Below, one piece after another: positions 1 to 8,194 of a stretch of DNA of 64,000 nucleotides (position 1 is its first letter; each line of letters opens with the position of its first letter). This DNA comes from Streptomyces sp. R302 (GTDB lineage: Bacteria > Actinomycetota > Actinomycetes > Streptomycetales > Streptomycetaceae): assembly GCF_012927245.1 (NCBI RefSeq), contig NZ_JABBGE010000001.1, positions 62,001 to 126,000 of the forward strand, read 5' to 3'. Position numbers and translations under genes: made by a program. The notes below the pieces were generated by a model. It saw nothing but the letters and a program-made list of their open reading frames with translations, had not been told where the DNA came from and did no database searches.

Positions 1-1
1 A

Positions 2-1984
2 GGGAAGGTGCAAGCCGCGCGAGCCGACGCTGTCGCGGCCGGCATGAAGGTCTCCGATCAGGGAGTCTGTCACTACGACTTCTCGAAAGTCACTGCGCAG
101 GAAGCGCACGCGATCCGCCACGACCCTGGCTTCGCGGACACCGAACGGTCGTGGACCGAACACATCCAGGCGGCTGTGAAGGCGGTCACCGACGCCGATG
201 ACGGAGTCAGGATCGCACTCAATGCCGTTGTCGTCGACTCCGACTTGCTCGACGGTACGATGAACGGCTTCAACCGCCGGGCCAAGGGTGACGTCGAGGT
301 GTACGAGGCCGAGAACGCCCTGGATATCGCGACCAGACTCAACAGCGGCGAGAAGGTCTCGGTGTCCGAACTCCAGGAACTCCAGCGCGCGTTCCGGGAC
401 AATACGCGTCCAGACTTCAACGATCGGACGTTCAGTCAGACGTTCCTGAACAGTCTGGGTGCCGCTGGCACGGTCAAGCTGTCGACATCGCTGGACGCCC
501 TGGCATATCTCGACGACAAGGGCAACAAGACCGCATACCTCGGCATCAAGAACGGCTTCGCTGACACCCTGGCCCACGCCACCAAGGACTCGGAGTTCGC
601 CGCGAAGTGGCGCGAGGGCATCAAGGCGGTGGGCACCAGGGAGTTCGACGGCCCCCGCGGTGAAGGGGCGCCGGCCAAGGGGTCTGAAGGGAAGATCCGC
701 GGGTACCAGGCTGTCATGGGCCTGGTAAGCGCTGGCGACCCCGAAAGCTTCGACGCCAAGTTCCTCAGCGGTCTGGCGAACGACATCTATGATGTCGAGA
801 AGGACAGCAAGGGCAACGTCTGGGACATCAACCAGCTGTACCGGCAGGAGGAATCCTCCTGGTTCGTCAATGACCCGCTGGACAGCGCACTCGGCATGCT
901 GAGCCACCACCCGGACGAGGCGACCAGGTTCCTCGACCCGGGCGGCAAGACAGAGGGCTCCAGGCTGGAGTACCTCCTCAAGGAGCGCGACTGGAACGGG
1001 ATCGTTCCCGAGTACTCCGAGTGGGGGGCCAATACCGAGACTTCCCAGGTCGGGTACGGCCGGCCGACGGAGGACTCTGATGCCCGAATTGGATTCGGTG
1101 CCGCTCTGGAGGCGGCCACCACAGGCCGAGACCCCAACGATCCGGCAGGCCCCGCGGGCCTCCATGACGAGGGCCAGGCCAGGATCATGCATGAAACCAT
1201 TGAGCTGCTCGACCGGGAAGACAAGGGCGACAGCGTGCCCGAGAACCTCAAGGTTCCCCTCGGGCGGGCCCTGGCGGATTACACCGTTGATGCGCATGAA
1301 ATCATCAGCGGTGATGAACCCCTGGGCTCAGAAAATATCTCCGGTAAGGGATCTGAGGCGTCTATTGCGAATAGCAAGGACAGCCTCATTCGAGTCATGC
1401 GAGGAGTCTCTGACGGGGTCCTTGGTGAAACATCGGATGGTGATCCGGTGCGTGTATTCGACCTCCTCTATGAAGCCCAGCGCGGATATGCGGCAGAGTA
1501 TCTGAGCACTGCGGCAGATGCCTCCACTGGAAACATCAAGAGTGTGGTCGGCGACTGGGACAACAAGGCTCGTGATGTAGCTATGGTGTCTGGGGCCATG
1601 AATGCCATCGGATCCGACATGATCCTTGACGATCGCGATACCAAGATCGGCAGGATGAATGACGTTGCTCGATATGCCTACCACGGGATCGGCGGAGCGC
1701 TGACCCCCCTCCCGGTTTTCGGTGATGCGGCCCAGCGAATCGTCGACGCGATCACTTACGAGTGGTCCAAGGATGTTGCGGCCGAGCACGAGGACGCTGC
1801 CCGGGGCAAGGTCAGCGAAGAGGCGGCAAAGGGTATCACCGGCACCTATAAGCTCATCGACGAGTGGGGCGAATCCCGTGACGCGAAGGGCACTGTCGCT
1901 CTTGAGCACGCAAAGGGAGAGTCTCGGCAGAGCTATATCGGTGGGCGTAGCGAGGCATACGATGCGCTGCGGACGTTGAAATAG
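2..1984 (+). CDS. Large WXG-like/helical protein, 5' end outside the window
   Basis: The reading frame is open from the first bases of the window, so the true start lies upstream. About 658 residues are visible. It is a clear paralogue of the protein at 4253-6400: both have a shared motif (GMKVSD) followed by a YDF triplet, a long Asp/Glu-rich alpha-helical body, the motif HEGQARIMH or HTEGQARVMH, and a C-terminal region with a small hydrophobic hinge followed by Y-E/D-W-S/V-KDV. By analogy the missing N-terminus should carry a WXG100-like helical hairpin. I think the family corresponds to a streptomycete DUF (possibly DUF6571), but I cannot confirm the name. Function is unknown. A type VII-like secreted or cell-surface role is an inference from the paralogue's WXG motif. 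The exported four-cysteine protein starts 6 bases after the stop, so the two are almost certainly co-expressed. The last third uses more A/T-ending codons than the first part. Confidence 0.75.
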   Translation, partial: GKVQAARADAVAAGMKVSDQGVCHYDFSKVTAQEAHAIRHDPGFADTERSWTEHIQAAVKAVTDADDGVRIALNAVVVDSDLLDGTMNGFNRRAKGDVEVYEAENALDIATRLNSGEKVSVSELQELQRAFRDNTRPDFNDRTFSQTFLNSLGAAGTVKLSTSLDALAYLDDKGNKTAYLGIKNGFADTLAHATKDSEFAAKWREGIKAVGTREFDGPRGEGAPAKGSEGKIRGYQAVMGLVSAGDPESFDAKFLSGLANDIYDVEKDSKGNVWDINQLYRQEESSWFVNDPLDSALGMLSHHPDEATRFLDPGGKTEGSRLEYLLKERDWNGIVPEYSEWGANTETSQVGYGRPTEDSDARIGFGAALEAATTGRDPNDPAGPAGLHDEGQARIMHETIELLDREDKGDSVPENLKVPLGRALADYTVDAHEIISGDEPLGSENISGKGSEASIANSKDSLIRVMRGVSDGVLGETSDGDPVRVFDLLYEAQRGYAAEYLSTAADASTGNIKSVVGDWDNKARDVAMVSGAMNAIGSDMILDDRDTKIGRMNDVARYAYHGIGGALTPLPVFGDAAQRIVDAITYEWSKDVAAEHEDAARGKVSEEAAKGITGTYKLIDEWGESRDAKGTVALEHAKGESRQSYIGGRSEAYDALRTLK

Positions 1985-1990
1985 GATGGC

Positions 1991-3040
1991 ATGACGACGA
2001 AAGTAAAGCGCATGAGAATATGGAAAGTCATCGCCTCGTGTGTTGTGGCTGCCCTTTTTGCGGGTGGCGTGCATCTCTATTTCAACACGAATGCGTTCGG
2101 GGAGGGTAGCTTCTGCGGGGGCGCTCTCTCGGCTGATTCGGCCGCAACTGCTTTCGCCCGACCGGGCAGGCTCTCCGAGAGGGAAGGGCCGCGAGCGACC
2201 GGAAGCGGTGAACTCGATTTCGACTGCATTGTCGAAAGCTCGTCAATGCTCCCGTCGCGCGACGAGCAACTTCACGTGCAGGGCACGAGCGAAGCGGCAG
2301 AGTTCCCCTTCACGGAGGGGCGCTGGCCCAAGCCGGAAGAAATGGCTTTCTTCTCGCAGGGGGCCACGGGTGCTGTGTCGGGTGACCACGGATGGGTCAT
2401 GCTCCCGGAATCCTGCTGGGATGGCGAGCCGCGGATCGTCGAAGGGCGGATGCCGGGAGGCGTGGACAACCCTCTCGCGCTCTCGCGCATTCTGGTCGAA
2501 GCGGCCAACCGCAGTGTGCGGGCCGCGGGGTGCGCGCAGTCGGACCAGTCCGCGCCGACCGAACTCGCGCCGATCCCGAAGGAGCGGAAGACGGACAAGG
2601 CGCGGCAGTGCGGCGTTGACGGATTTCTGTACCGCGGACCGGATACGGACGTTTCCGAGGTCGCCCATGAGCCTGGTGCCGGAAGCGGCACATGGGCGTG
2701 TACGGTACGGCTGAAGAACCGAAGTGCACCTTCCGTGGAGCGGTCTGGATATCTCACGTATTCCGTGACGAGGGATCCCCTCATCATCGCCGGTATCAAG
2801 AAGTCGGCGGACTACTCCACAAGCAGTCCGATCCCTGGTTGGCCGGTCACGGGTGTGGACGGTCGGCACATCGTGGCGAACTGCGGCGGAACACAGACGT
2901 ACTTCGCCATGGCGCTCGGAAGCCAATACCTGAAGACCATGGAATCTGCCGGTCGGGTCAAGGACCACGTACTGTTCCGGGATTTCGTCGAGTCGGTCGG
3001 CAAGCAGTTCGGCTGCACCGGTGTCGCTCCCGCGAGGTGA
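1991..3040 (+). CDS. Membrane-anchored or exported protein with two four-cysteine modules
   Basis: The protein has 349 residues. The N-terminus is basic, then a hydrophobic stretch (about residues 11-31) acts as signal anchor or signal peptide, and the rest is extracytoplasmic. There is no lipobox. Apart from one cysteine in the membrane segment, cysteines fall at 42, 79, 142, 181 and again at 207, 237, 298, 342, giving two similar blocks (spacings 37/63/39 and 30/61/44). Each ends with a helix-like segment followed by Gly-Cys. This looks like an internal duplication. The lipoprotein at 6372-7106 has one such block, so the two downstream partner genes of the paralogous large proteins are probably distant homologues. 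The gene starts 6 bases after the preceding stop. I do not recognise a named family. Disulfide bonding outside the membrane is an inference. Confidence 0.75.
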   Translation: MTTKVKRMRIWKVIASCVVAALFAGGVHLYFNTNAFGEGSFCGGALSADSAATAFARPGRLSEREGPRATGSGELDFDCIVESSSMLPSRDEQLHVQGTSEAAEFPFTEGRWPKPEEMAFFSQGATGAVSGDHGWVMLPESCWDGEPRIVEGRMPGGVDNPLALSRILVEAANRSVRAAGCAQSDQSAPTELAPIPKERKTDKARQCGVDGFLYRGPDTDVSEVAHEPGAGSGTWACTVRLKNRSAPSVERSGYLTYSVTRDPLIIAGIKKSADYSTSSPIPGWPVTGVDGRHIVANCGGTQTYFAMALGSQYLKTMESAGRVKDHVLFRDFVESVGKQFGCTGVAPAR

Positions 3041-3801
3041 CCGGCCGGGCGGGCCCACATAGGGACATGGGGGCTGTGTCCACACGGAGCGGGCCTTGGC
3101 CACGATGGCGGAGGGTGGGTGAGGGCGGTGCCGCGAGGGCGACATGACGGATCCTCTGTCCGCTGTCCGCCCGAAGGAGGCCGGCACCGCCGTGCACGCC
3201 CGGCCAGTGCCGGAGACGCACTGTTCGGGCGGGCGCCGATGGGCCCGATCCGCATCACGGGGAGGCTCCTTCCTCAAGCCCAAGCGCATGTAGCCCCGAA
3301 GCCCGATTCCCGGGGGAGGGGGCGGCGTACGGTGGCGGCATGGCAAGCGAGGGTCTGGGCCGGCCCCTGCGACGTCTGCTCCGGCCGGCGGGGCTGACCG
3401 CAGGAAGAGCTGTCCGAACGACGGCCAGGGCCTGACTTCTCCTTGGACTCCCTCCGTGAGCGGATCGCGGAGGGGGACCCGCGATCACGGGGCCGAGTTC
3501 GACGCCGTGAAGGATGCTCTGCGAACGCGGCTGCTACTGGTCGAGGAACGAGACGTCGGCGCCCCCCTTCGGGGGCGAAGGCGGCGAGCGCCGTCCCCGT
3601 CGTCACCTCCCCGGCGGCGGTCCCGGCAGCGGTCCGCGCGGCCACCGGCCGCCCGGTCGACCGCCTGCCGATCCGGCCGCAGGCGGCGGTGGCGGCGACC
3701 AACCGGAATATGGCCGATCCACGCCCATGGTCGCGCAGAGTATCCGCACCTGTCGATAGGGTGACAGCCGGTCATACCTGTCCACGGGGAGGGGCTGCCT
3801 G
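3041..3801. other. Gene-poor gap with a possible decayed HTH-regulator remnant
   Basis: No convincing intact gene is visible in about 760 bases. Short open frames on both strands have arginine/proline-rich shadow composition. From 3340 the + strand reads MASEGLGRPLRRLLRPAGLT, and after a one-base frameshift it continues QEELSER. This resembles the start of a Cro/CI-type helix-turn-helix domain (LLRRLR..AGLTQEELAER in intact relatives). The similarity fades after about 30 residues. A decayed regulator is therefore possible but not proven. The promoter for the 3802 gene must lie near the end of this gap. A GGGGAGGGG ribosome binding site is present at about 3786-3794. Confidence 0.35.
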
Positions 3802-4242
3802 ATGGCCTGGGACGAATGGGAACAGCTCAAGGGTGAAGCCGCTGAGCGGCAGTCGGCACAGATGCGGCTGAATGAAGCCGACGGAGGCGCCGGAGCTCAC
3901 AGCGGTGCCGGTGGGGCCGGTGTTCTGGGAAGCGTGCCGGCGAAGAAGAAGAAGGCCGCCAACACCATCGAGACCGTGCTGGAGCCCGGTACGCGGAAGG
4001 CGGCGGACGTCGCCGACGAGCCGACGACCTCGGCTGTCAGGGCCTTCACGGGCTGGGACACGGCCGTGGGCCTCAAGAAGTCTCACGAGAAGTGGGACGA
4101 CCAGGTGAAGCGCCTGATGGGGCGGCTGAGTTCGCACAAGGTGGGCTTGCGGAGCGCGGTCACCACCCTGACGGGAACCGATGCCACGGCAGGTCTGACG
4201 GTCCACTCCGTGAAGTCCGGTCTTTCGGGCCTGGACCGGTAG
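3802..4242 (+). CDS. Small helical protein preceding the WXG-like protein
   Basis: The product has 146 residues. It starts at ATG with a strong GGGGAGGGG ribosome binding site about 6 bases upstream. It is hydrophilic, with a Gly/Ala-rich stretch at about residues 27-44, a KKKK cluster, and a C-terminal half rich in predicted helix that contains a W-x-x-x-V-K-R repeat-like pattern. There is no signal peptide and no transmembrane segment. The next gene begins 10 bases after the stop, so the two form one transcription unit. In type VII systems a small helical protein is often encoded immediately before its WXG-domain partner; by that analogy it may be a partner or chaperone. I do not recognise a named family, and the function is inferred from position only. 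Confidence 0.7.
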   Translation: MAWDEWEQLKGEAAERQSAQMRLNEADGGAGAHSGAGGAGVLGSVPAKKKKAANTIETVLEPGTRKAADVADEPTTSAVRAFTGWDTAVGLKKSHEKWDDQVKRLMGRLSSHKVGLRSAVTTLTGTDATAGLTVHSVKSGLSGLDR

Positions 4243-4252
4243 GAGGAGAACG

Positions 4253-6400
4253 GTGCCGACCTATCAGCAGATCATGGAAATGGACTTCGCCGCCCTCACC
4301 GGTGCCGCGGACGGCTGGAAGAACATGGCAGCCAAGTTCAAGACTCTCGAGGACACCTTCGCGAGAGAGGTGCAGAGCGTCTCGACCGGAAGCGGCTGGA
4401 CCGGGGAGAGCGCCAACGCGTCGGCCCAGTCCTTCGCGGTGACGCGACAGGAGTACGACGCCGCGCAGAAGGAAGCGCGCGCCATGGAGTCACTCCTCCG
4501 TGACGCTCATGCCAGGTTCGTCGAACTCAAGTCGGCCGTGAAGTCGGCGGTCGCGGACGCCGTCGACGCGGGGATGAAGGTCTCGGACGGCGGCGTCGCG
4601 AGCTACGACTTCAGCAGAGTCGACGCCGCCGCCGCCAAGACCGTCCGCCACGACCCGAACCTCCCCGACGTCGAGCATTCCTACACCCGCAACATCACGA
4701 ACGCGGTGAAGGCGGTCAACGAGTACGACGAGGACGTGAAGCGCGCTCTGCTGAACGCTTCGGGCGCGGACGGCGGCTGGCCGTTCGGGTTCAACTCGAA
4801 GCCGGTCGGCGACGTCGAGGCGGTGGAGGCCCTGGCCCTCACGGACAAGATCCGTTCGGGCAAGGCATCACCCGAAGAACTCAAGCACTACCAGGAACTG
4901 CTGCGCCAGAACGCCGACGACAAGCACTTCAGCGAGGCATATCTGCACGCACTGGGTGCGGAGGATCTGGTGCGACTCGCCGACCAGATGAATATCGCGG
5001 CCAACGGCCGCGACGTCTCGGCGGGCGACAAGAAACTCTACGAGTCCATCACCACGAGCCTCGCCGCAACGATCGCGTCGGGCACCAAGGACCCGAACAG
5101 CTACGCTTACAAGCCATTCGTCGAAGGACTCAAGGACTTCGGCGACGACTCGTTGGACAAACTCCTGCCGGTGCACGGCTATCAGGTCCTCACGACACTG
5201 ATGGCCAACGGTGACGGCTACGGCAAGGAGTTCCTCAACGACCTGGGCAACGGCATCATCGAGGCCGAGAAGGACGGCACGAACTGGTCGCACGCCTACG
5301 ACCCCAAGCGCCCGAACATCGTGGTCGACCCGCTGGACGCACTGCTCAAGACCATGAGCGAGGACCCGAAGGCGGCCGAGTACTTCCTCGATCCGGCCGC
5401 CGAGGGGAACAAGAACGACCACCTCAAGTACCTGCTCACCGAGCGCGAGTGGGACGACTACTCCTACATGGCGCCGCTGTACGGCCCGCCGCACGAGCTT
5501 GAGGGCACGCCCAAGGCGGAGGGCCTGGGCGCCGCCATCCAGGCCGCGGCCACCGGACACGAGCCCGGCGAGAAGCTCGGCCCGCCCGGTCCTCACACCG
5601 AGGGCCAGGCGCGCGTGATGCACAACGCCATCCGGCTGCTCGACAACGAGATGGGCGGCGACGAGTTCCCGGAGCACTTGGAGAACCTGCGCCAGCCCAT
5701 GGCCAAGGCGATGGTGGACTATGTGGCGGATACGCATGTGATCTTTAACGGCCAGAAGACCGACTACGGCGGTATCGGTGGTAGCGATGCCATTTATGGG
5801 GCCGGTGAAGAGGCGCATATCGCTGTGGGGCAGGGGAGCCTGGTACGCGTTGCGCGTGGCATTGCTGATGACGGTCCGGCGTTTGCTCTCCTTTATGAAG
5901 CCGAGCGATCGTACGCCGCTGATCAGATGGCGGTTGCTCCGACCTTCGATGGGGATCGTCTGCATGGCGAGAGCGCTGACTGGAATAGTCGTTCGTCCGA
6001 CATCGGAGCGGCGCTGGGGGCTCTCAACGGTGTTGGTGCTGACGTATACAAGGACAGGGAAGACGATCGAATCGAATGGGCTGAGGATACAGCGGAATAT
6101 ACGGCTATCAGCGCAAATGGTCTCATCGGAGAGATCCCAGTCGTCGGCACTGCGGGCGGGGCGCTGATCGACACCGTCAAGTATGACTGGGTCAAGGATG
6201 TCACCGAGGCTGCCGAGGAGCAGGGAAAGCAAGAATCGAGTAAGAACTACGCGAAAGGCATGGACGGGGCGAACCTGCTGCTTGAGACATGGGCCAAGGA
6301 ACGGAAGGTTGAGAACCTCAATGCCTTTGACGTGGCGCAAGACCAGATGCGCGACGGCTACACCGCAGGACGTGGAGCAGCCGCGTCGCACCTCCATTAA
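4253..6400 (+). CDS. Large protein with N-terminal WXG100-like domain
   Basis: The product has 715 residues, starting at GTG with a GGAGGAG ribosome binding site 4 bases upstream. Residues 1-100 form a predicted helical hairpin with the turn motif W49-T-G51, as in WXG100/ESX proteins. The rest is a long helical, acidic body homologous to the protein at 2-1984, including GMKVSD, HTEGQARVMH and the hydrophobic patch IPVVGTAGGALID near residue 625. There is no signal peptide, so any export would be by a WXG-recognising route. No secretion ATPase is encoded in this window. The lipoprotein gene overlaps its 3' end by 29 bases. GC at third codon positions falls noticeably after about base 5730, in the same part of the protein as in the paralogue. 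The family is uncharacterised. A toxin/immunity or cell-surface role would be speculation. Confidence 0.8.
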   Translation: MPTYQQIMEMDFAALTGAADGWKNMAAKFKTLEDTFAREVQSVSTGSGWTGESANASAQSFAVTRQEYDAAQKEARAMESLLRDAHARFVELKSAVKSAVADAVDAGMKVSDGGVASYDFSRVDAAAAKTVRHDPNLPDVEHSYTRNITNAVKAVNEYDEDVKRALLNASGADGGWPFGFNSKPVGDVEAVEALALTDKIRSGKASPEELKHYQELLRQNADDKHFSEAYLHALGAEDLVRLADQMNIAANGRDVSAGDKKLYESITTSLAATIASGTKDPNSYAYKPFVEGLKDFGDDSLDKLLPVHGYQVLTTLMANGDGYGKEFLNDLGNGIIEAEKDGTNWSHAYDPKRPNIVVDPLDALLKTMSEDPKAAEYFLDPAAEGNKNDHLKYLLTEREWDDYSYMAPLYGPPHELEGTPKAEGLGAAIQAAATGHEPGEKLGPPGPHTEGQARVMHNAIRLLDNEMGGDEFPEHLENLRQPMAKAMVDYVADTHVIFNGQKTDYGGIGGSDAIYGAGEEAHIAVGQGSLVRVARGIADDGPAFALLYEAERSYAADQMAVAPTFDGDRLHGESADWNSRSSDIGAALGALNGVGADVYKDREDDRIEWAEDTAEYTAISANGLIGEIPVVGTAGGALIDTVKYDWVKDVTEAAEEQGKQESSKNYAKGMDGANLLLETWAKERKVENLNAFDVAQDQMRDGYTAGRGAAASHLH

Positions 6401-7106
6401 GGCCAGCTCTCGTGGGGCAAGGCGCCTCGCGATCCTGACTGCCTGTGCCGTGATGTCAGTTGCATCGTGCGCGAAAGGGGAGCGTGAGGCTCGGAGTGAA
6501 AATCCTTGCGCCCTCGTGGATGCGTCCACTGAGCAGCAGTTGCTGGAGGAGCTCCTCGAAGCTGGAACGTACAAGTCGAGCGTTCTCAACTCGACATCGG
6601 ATGTAGAGGAAACCCTGAAGACTGCTCTACGGAAGTGGAGTGGTGAGAAGGATACGTCGTCTGTCTATGTATGCTTCTTTGCTTCATCCTCGAGTCGGGA
6701 GGAAGGAGGGGTGCGAACGAGTTTCTCCTGGGCGCCTTCCGGCAGCGGGGAGGCAAGGGCAGATCAGCGACCCGAGACGGTCAAGCGGTTCGACATCAAC
6801 GGCACTTCGGGCGAGAGTGCCGGAAACTACTCAATGCTGTATTTCAAGTGCGTTCTGCCCGGCGATCTGCGTCGCCCTTCCAGGCATGCATTGCTCCGCG
6901 CTCGCGCATCGAATACGTCACACTCGGAACGGAAGGGAACCGACGAGGCGATGCGGCAACACCTGTCCTTCGTCTATCTGATGTCGCGCCGTGTGACGGA
7001 AGCTCTGGGATGCGAGAACGAGCCGTTGAAGGTTGATCCGGTGGTGAAACCAGCGCTCGCCAAGAATTCCGAGGTGCCGCCAGGGTCTTTGGCCTTCGAG
7101 AAGTAG
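6372..7106 (+). CDS. Lipoprotein with one four-cysteine module
   Basis: A GTG start at 6372 gives 244 residues and overlaps the previous gene by 29 bases, implying translational coupling. An alternative ATT codon at 6396 is less likely. Residues 15-32 form a lipoprotein signal (basic RR, hydrophobic core) ending in the lipobox SVASC, with the lipidated cysteine at 33. The mature part has four further cysteines at 46, 101, 160 and 214. The last lies in a V-T-E-A-L-G-C segment resembling V-G-K-Q-F-G-C in the 349-residue partner of the paralogous locus. It is therefore likely a one-module relative of that two-module protein. It should be anchored to the outer face of the membrane. Base composition is lower in GC than the genes further right. 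Function is unknown. Confidence 0.72.
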   Translation: MEQPRRTSIKASSRGARRLAILTACAVMSVASCAKGEREARSENPCALVDASTEQQLLEELLEAGTYKSSVLNSTSDVEETLKTALRKWSGEKDTSSVYVCFFASSSSREEGGVRTSFSWAPSGSGEARADQRPETVKRFDINGTSGESAGNYSMLYFKCVLPGDLRRPSRHALLRARASNTSHSERKGTDEAMRQHLSFVYLMSRRVTEALGCENEPLKVDPVVKPALAKNSEVPPGSLAFEK

Positions 7107-7130
7107 CCGACGAGTGTCGTAATGAACGGC

Positions 7131-7164
7131 GGCGGGGGTGGCGTGGGACATGTCCACCCCCGCC
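7131..7164. terminator. Bidirectional hairpin between convergent genes
   Basis: An 11-bp perfect inverted repeat (GGCGGGGGTGG at 7131-7141 and its complement at 7154-7164) with a 12-base loop lies between the converging lipoprotein gene and the CxxC-rich gene. Confidence 0.6.
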
Positions 7165-7184
7165 GTTGTGTCAGGCCGGACGCG

Positions 7185-7697
7185 TCACCAGGGGCGCCAG
7201 CCTTCGCGCTTGCCGCCGGCGCACTGGGGGCATGCGACCTTGTATGTGTGACTGCACGTCTCGCAGCCCATGAACCCGGCGCAGTCGGGGCACCAGACCG
7301 TTCGGTGCCCGGCACACGCCCCGCAGGTGGTGGAGATGCTGTCCAGCCACTCGACGAGGTTGGGCAGCCCCTCGGCGCAGCCGGTGCGCCTGGTTTGTTT
7401 CTTCCGTTGTGGCGGTGCCGTCATGGGGTCTCGGGTTCCGGAACGAACCGTCCGCGCCGAGCCGACCGGACACTCCCCGGTCGTGCAGGGGGCGCACCCC
7501 TCGACGTGCTCGATCCACAGGCAGCGTGCCTCGTCGGGGGTCAGGTGGCGCGGAGCGCAGCCAGGGTAGGCGTAGAGGCTCCAGCCCGGTCCCGACCCCT
7601 GCTCGACGGATCGGATCAGCATCGGCCGATCGGTGATCCGCTCACAGTCCGCGCACATGCGCACGGGGGCGGTGTGGTGTCGCGCGGTTTGGCTCAT
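7185..7697 (-). CDS. CxxC-rich (DnaJ-zinc-finger-like) small protein
   Basis: Starting at the ATG at 7697 the product has 170 residues. Five CxxC pairs are visible: CADC at 15, then CGAC, CPDC, CETC and CPQC between residues 125 and 159. The last four are spaced like the zinc-binding repeats of the DnaJ cysteine-rich domain, although the Gly-x-Gly following each pair is poorly kept. Zinc binding is expected. There is no J domain and no membrane segment. Its ATG overlaps the stop of the gene upstream (ATGA), so the two are translationally coupled. Small proteins of this sort accompany GntR-type regulators in streptomycete accessory islands. I cannot assign a function. Confidence 0.65.
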   Translation of the reverse strand: MSQTARHHTAPVRMCADCERITDRPMLIRSVEQGSGPGWSLYAYPGCAPRHLTPDEARCLWIEHVEGCAPCTTGECPVGSARTVRSGTRDPMTAPPQRKKQTRRTGCAEGLPNLVEWLDSISTTCGACAGHRTVWCPDCAGFMGCETCSHTYKVACPQCAGGKREGWRPW

Positions 7698-8032
7698 GCC
7701 GGTACCCCCTGGAAGTCGATGCCGACGGCGGCGAGGAGCAGGGCTGTACGGCGGTCCCGCTGGAGAAGCCGTTCCTGTTCCTGGATGTGCCGGGCGTAGT
7801 ACGGGCGGATCAGTTTCACGTCTTCGCCGCACAGGTAGTCCGGCTCTCGCAGGGAACGGGGAGAGCCGAGGCCGACACCGATCGGCTTACGCGTGATCAG
7901 GAGTCGGCGCATCGGGAAGACCGCGGGGGTGTGCTGTGTCGGTGCAGGCTGAGTTGGTTGGGTCTCGCAGGCGCGACGCCTTCCGGTGGAGGGCATGAGC
8001 CACGCGAAGAAGAGGGCAAGTACGCTTCGCAC
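7694..8032 (-). CDS. Small hypothetical protein with N-terminal hydrophobic segment
   Basis: I chose the GTG at 8032 because AAGGAG sits 8 bases upstream. Another GTG at 8041 in the same frame would overlap that site. The 112-residue product begins with a short hydrophobic stretch (about residues 3-14), has a Thr/Pro/Gln-rich linker, and then a conserved-looking C-terminal half containing RRLLITRKPIGVG, a YLCGEDVKLIRPY motif and a coiled, Arg-rich stretch. No family is recognised. It is coupled by a 4-base overlap to the CxxC-rich gene. It lies divergent from the GntR-type ORF, with a shared palindromic region between them. Confidence 0.6.
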   Translation of the reverse strand: MRSVLALFFAWLMPSTGRRRACETQPTQPAPTQHTPAVFPMRRLLITRKPIGVGLGSPRSLREPDYLCGEDVKLIRPYYARHIQEQERLLQRDRRTALLLAAVGIDFQGVPA

Positions 8033-8143
8033 GTCGGTCACTCCTTGGGTGAACGGCCATGCCCCGGGAGGTCTGGACACCTCGCCGGGGTCTTCTGCTG
8101 TGGTGTGGGTCTTGCTGCTGAGCACTAGCTCATGCAGAGCACA

Positions 8144-8187
8144 CGCGTATACGTGCATACGCGGTCGCGTGATTGCGCAGATACGCG
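8144..8187. promoter_or_regulatory. Candidate GntR operator, CGCGTAT/ATACGCG repeats
   Basis: A perfect 7-bp inverted repeat (CGCGTAT at 8144-8150, ATACGCG at 8157-8163, 6-base spacer) is followed by a third half-site ATACGCG at 8181-8187. It sits just upstream of the GntR-type ORF and upstream of the divergent small genes. This is the usual place for autoregulation by a small GntR protein. The regulator-site match is an inference. Confidence 0.5.
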
Positions 8188-8194
8188 GACGCTG

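Noticed and set aside
3274..3702. Minus-strand 142-codon frame in the gap after the first unit
   Set aside because: Arg/Ala-rich, no motif, no ribosome binding site, and competing frames of equal quality on the other strand.
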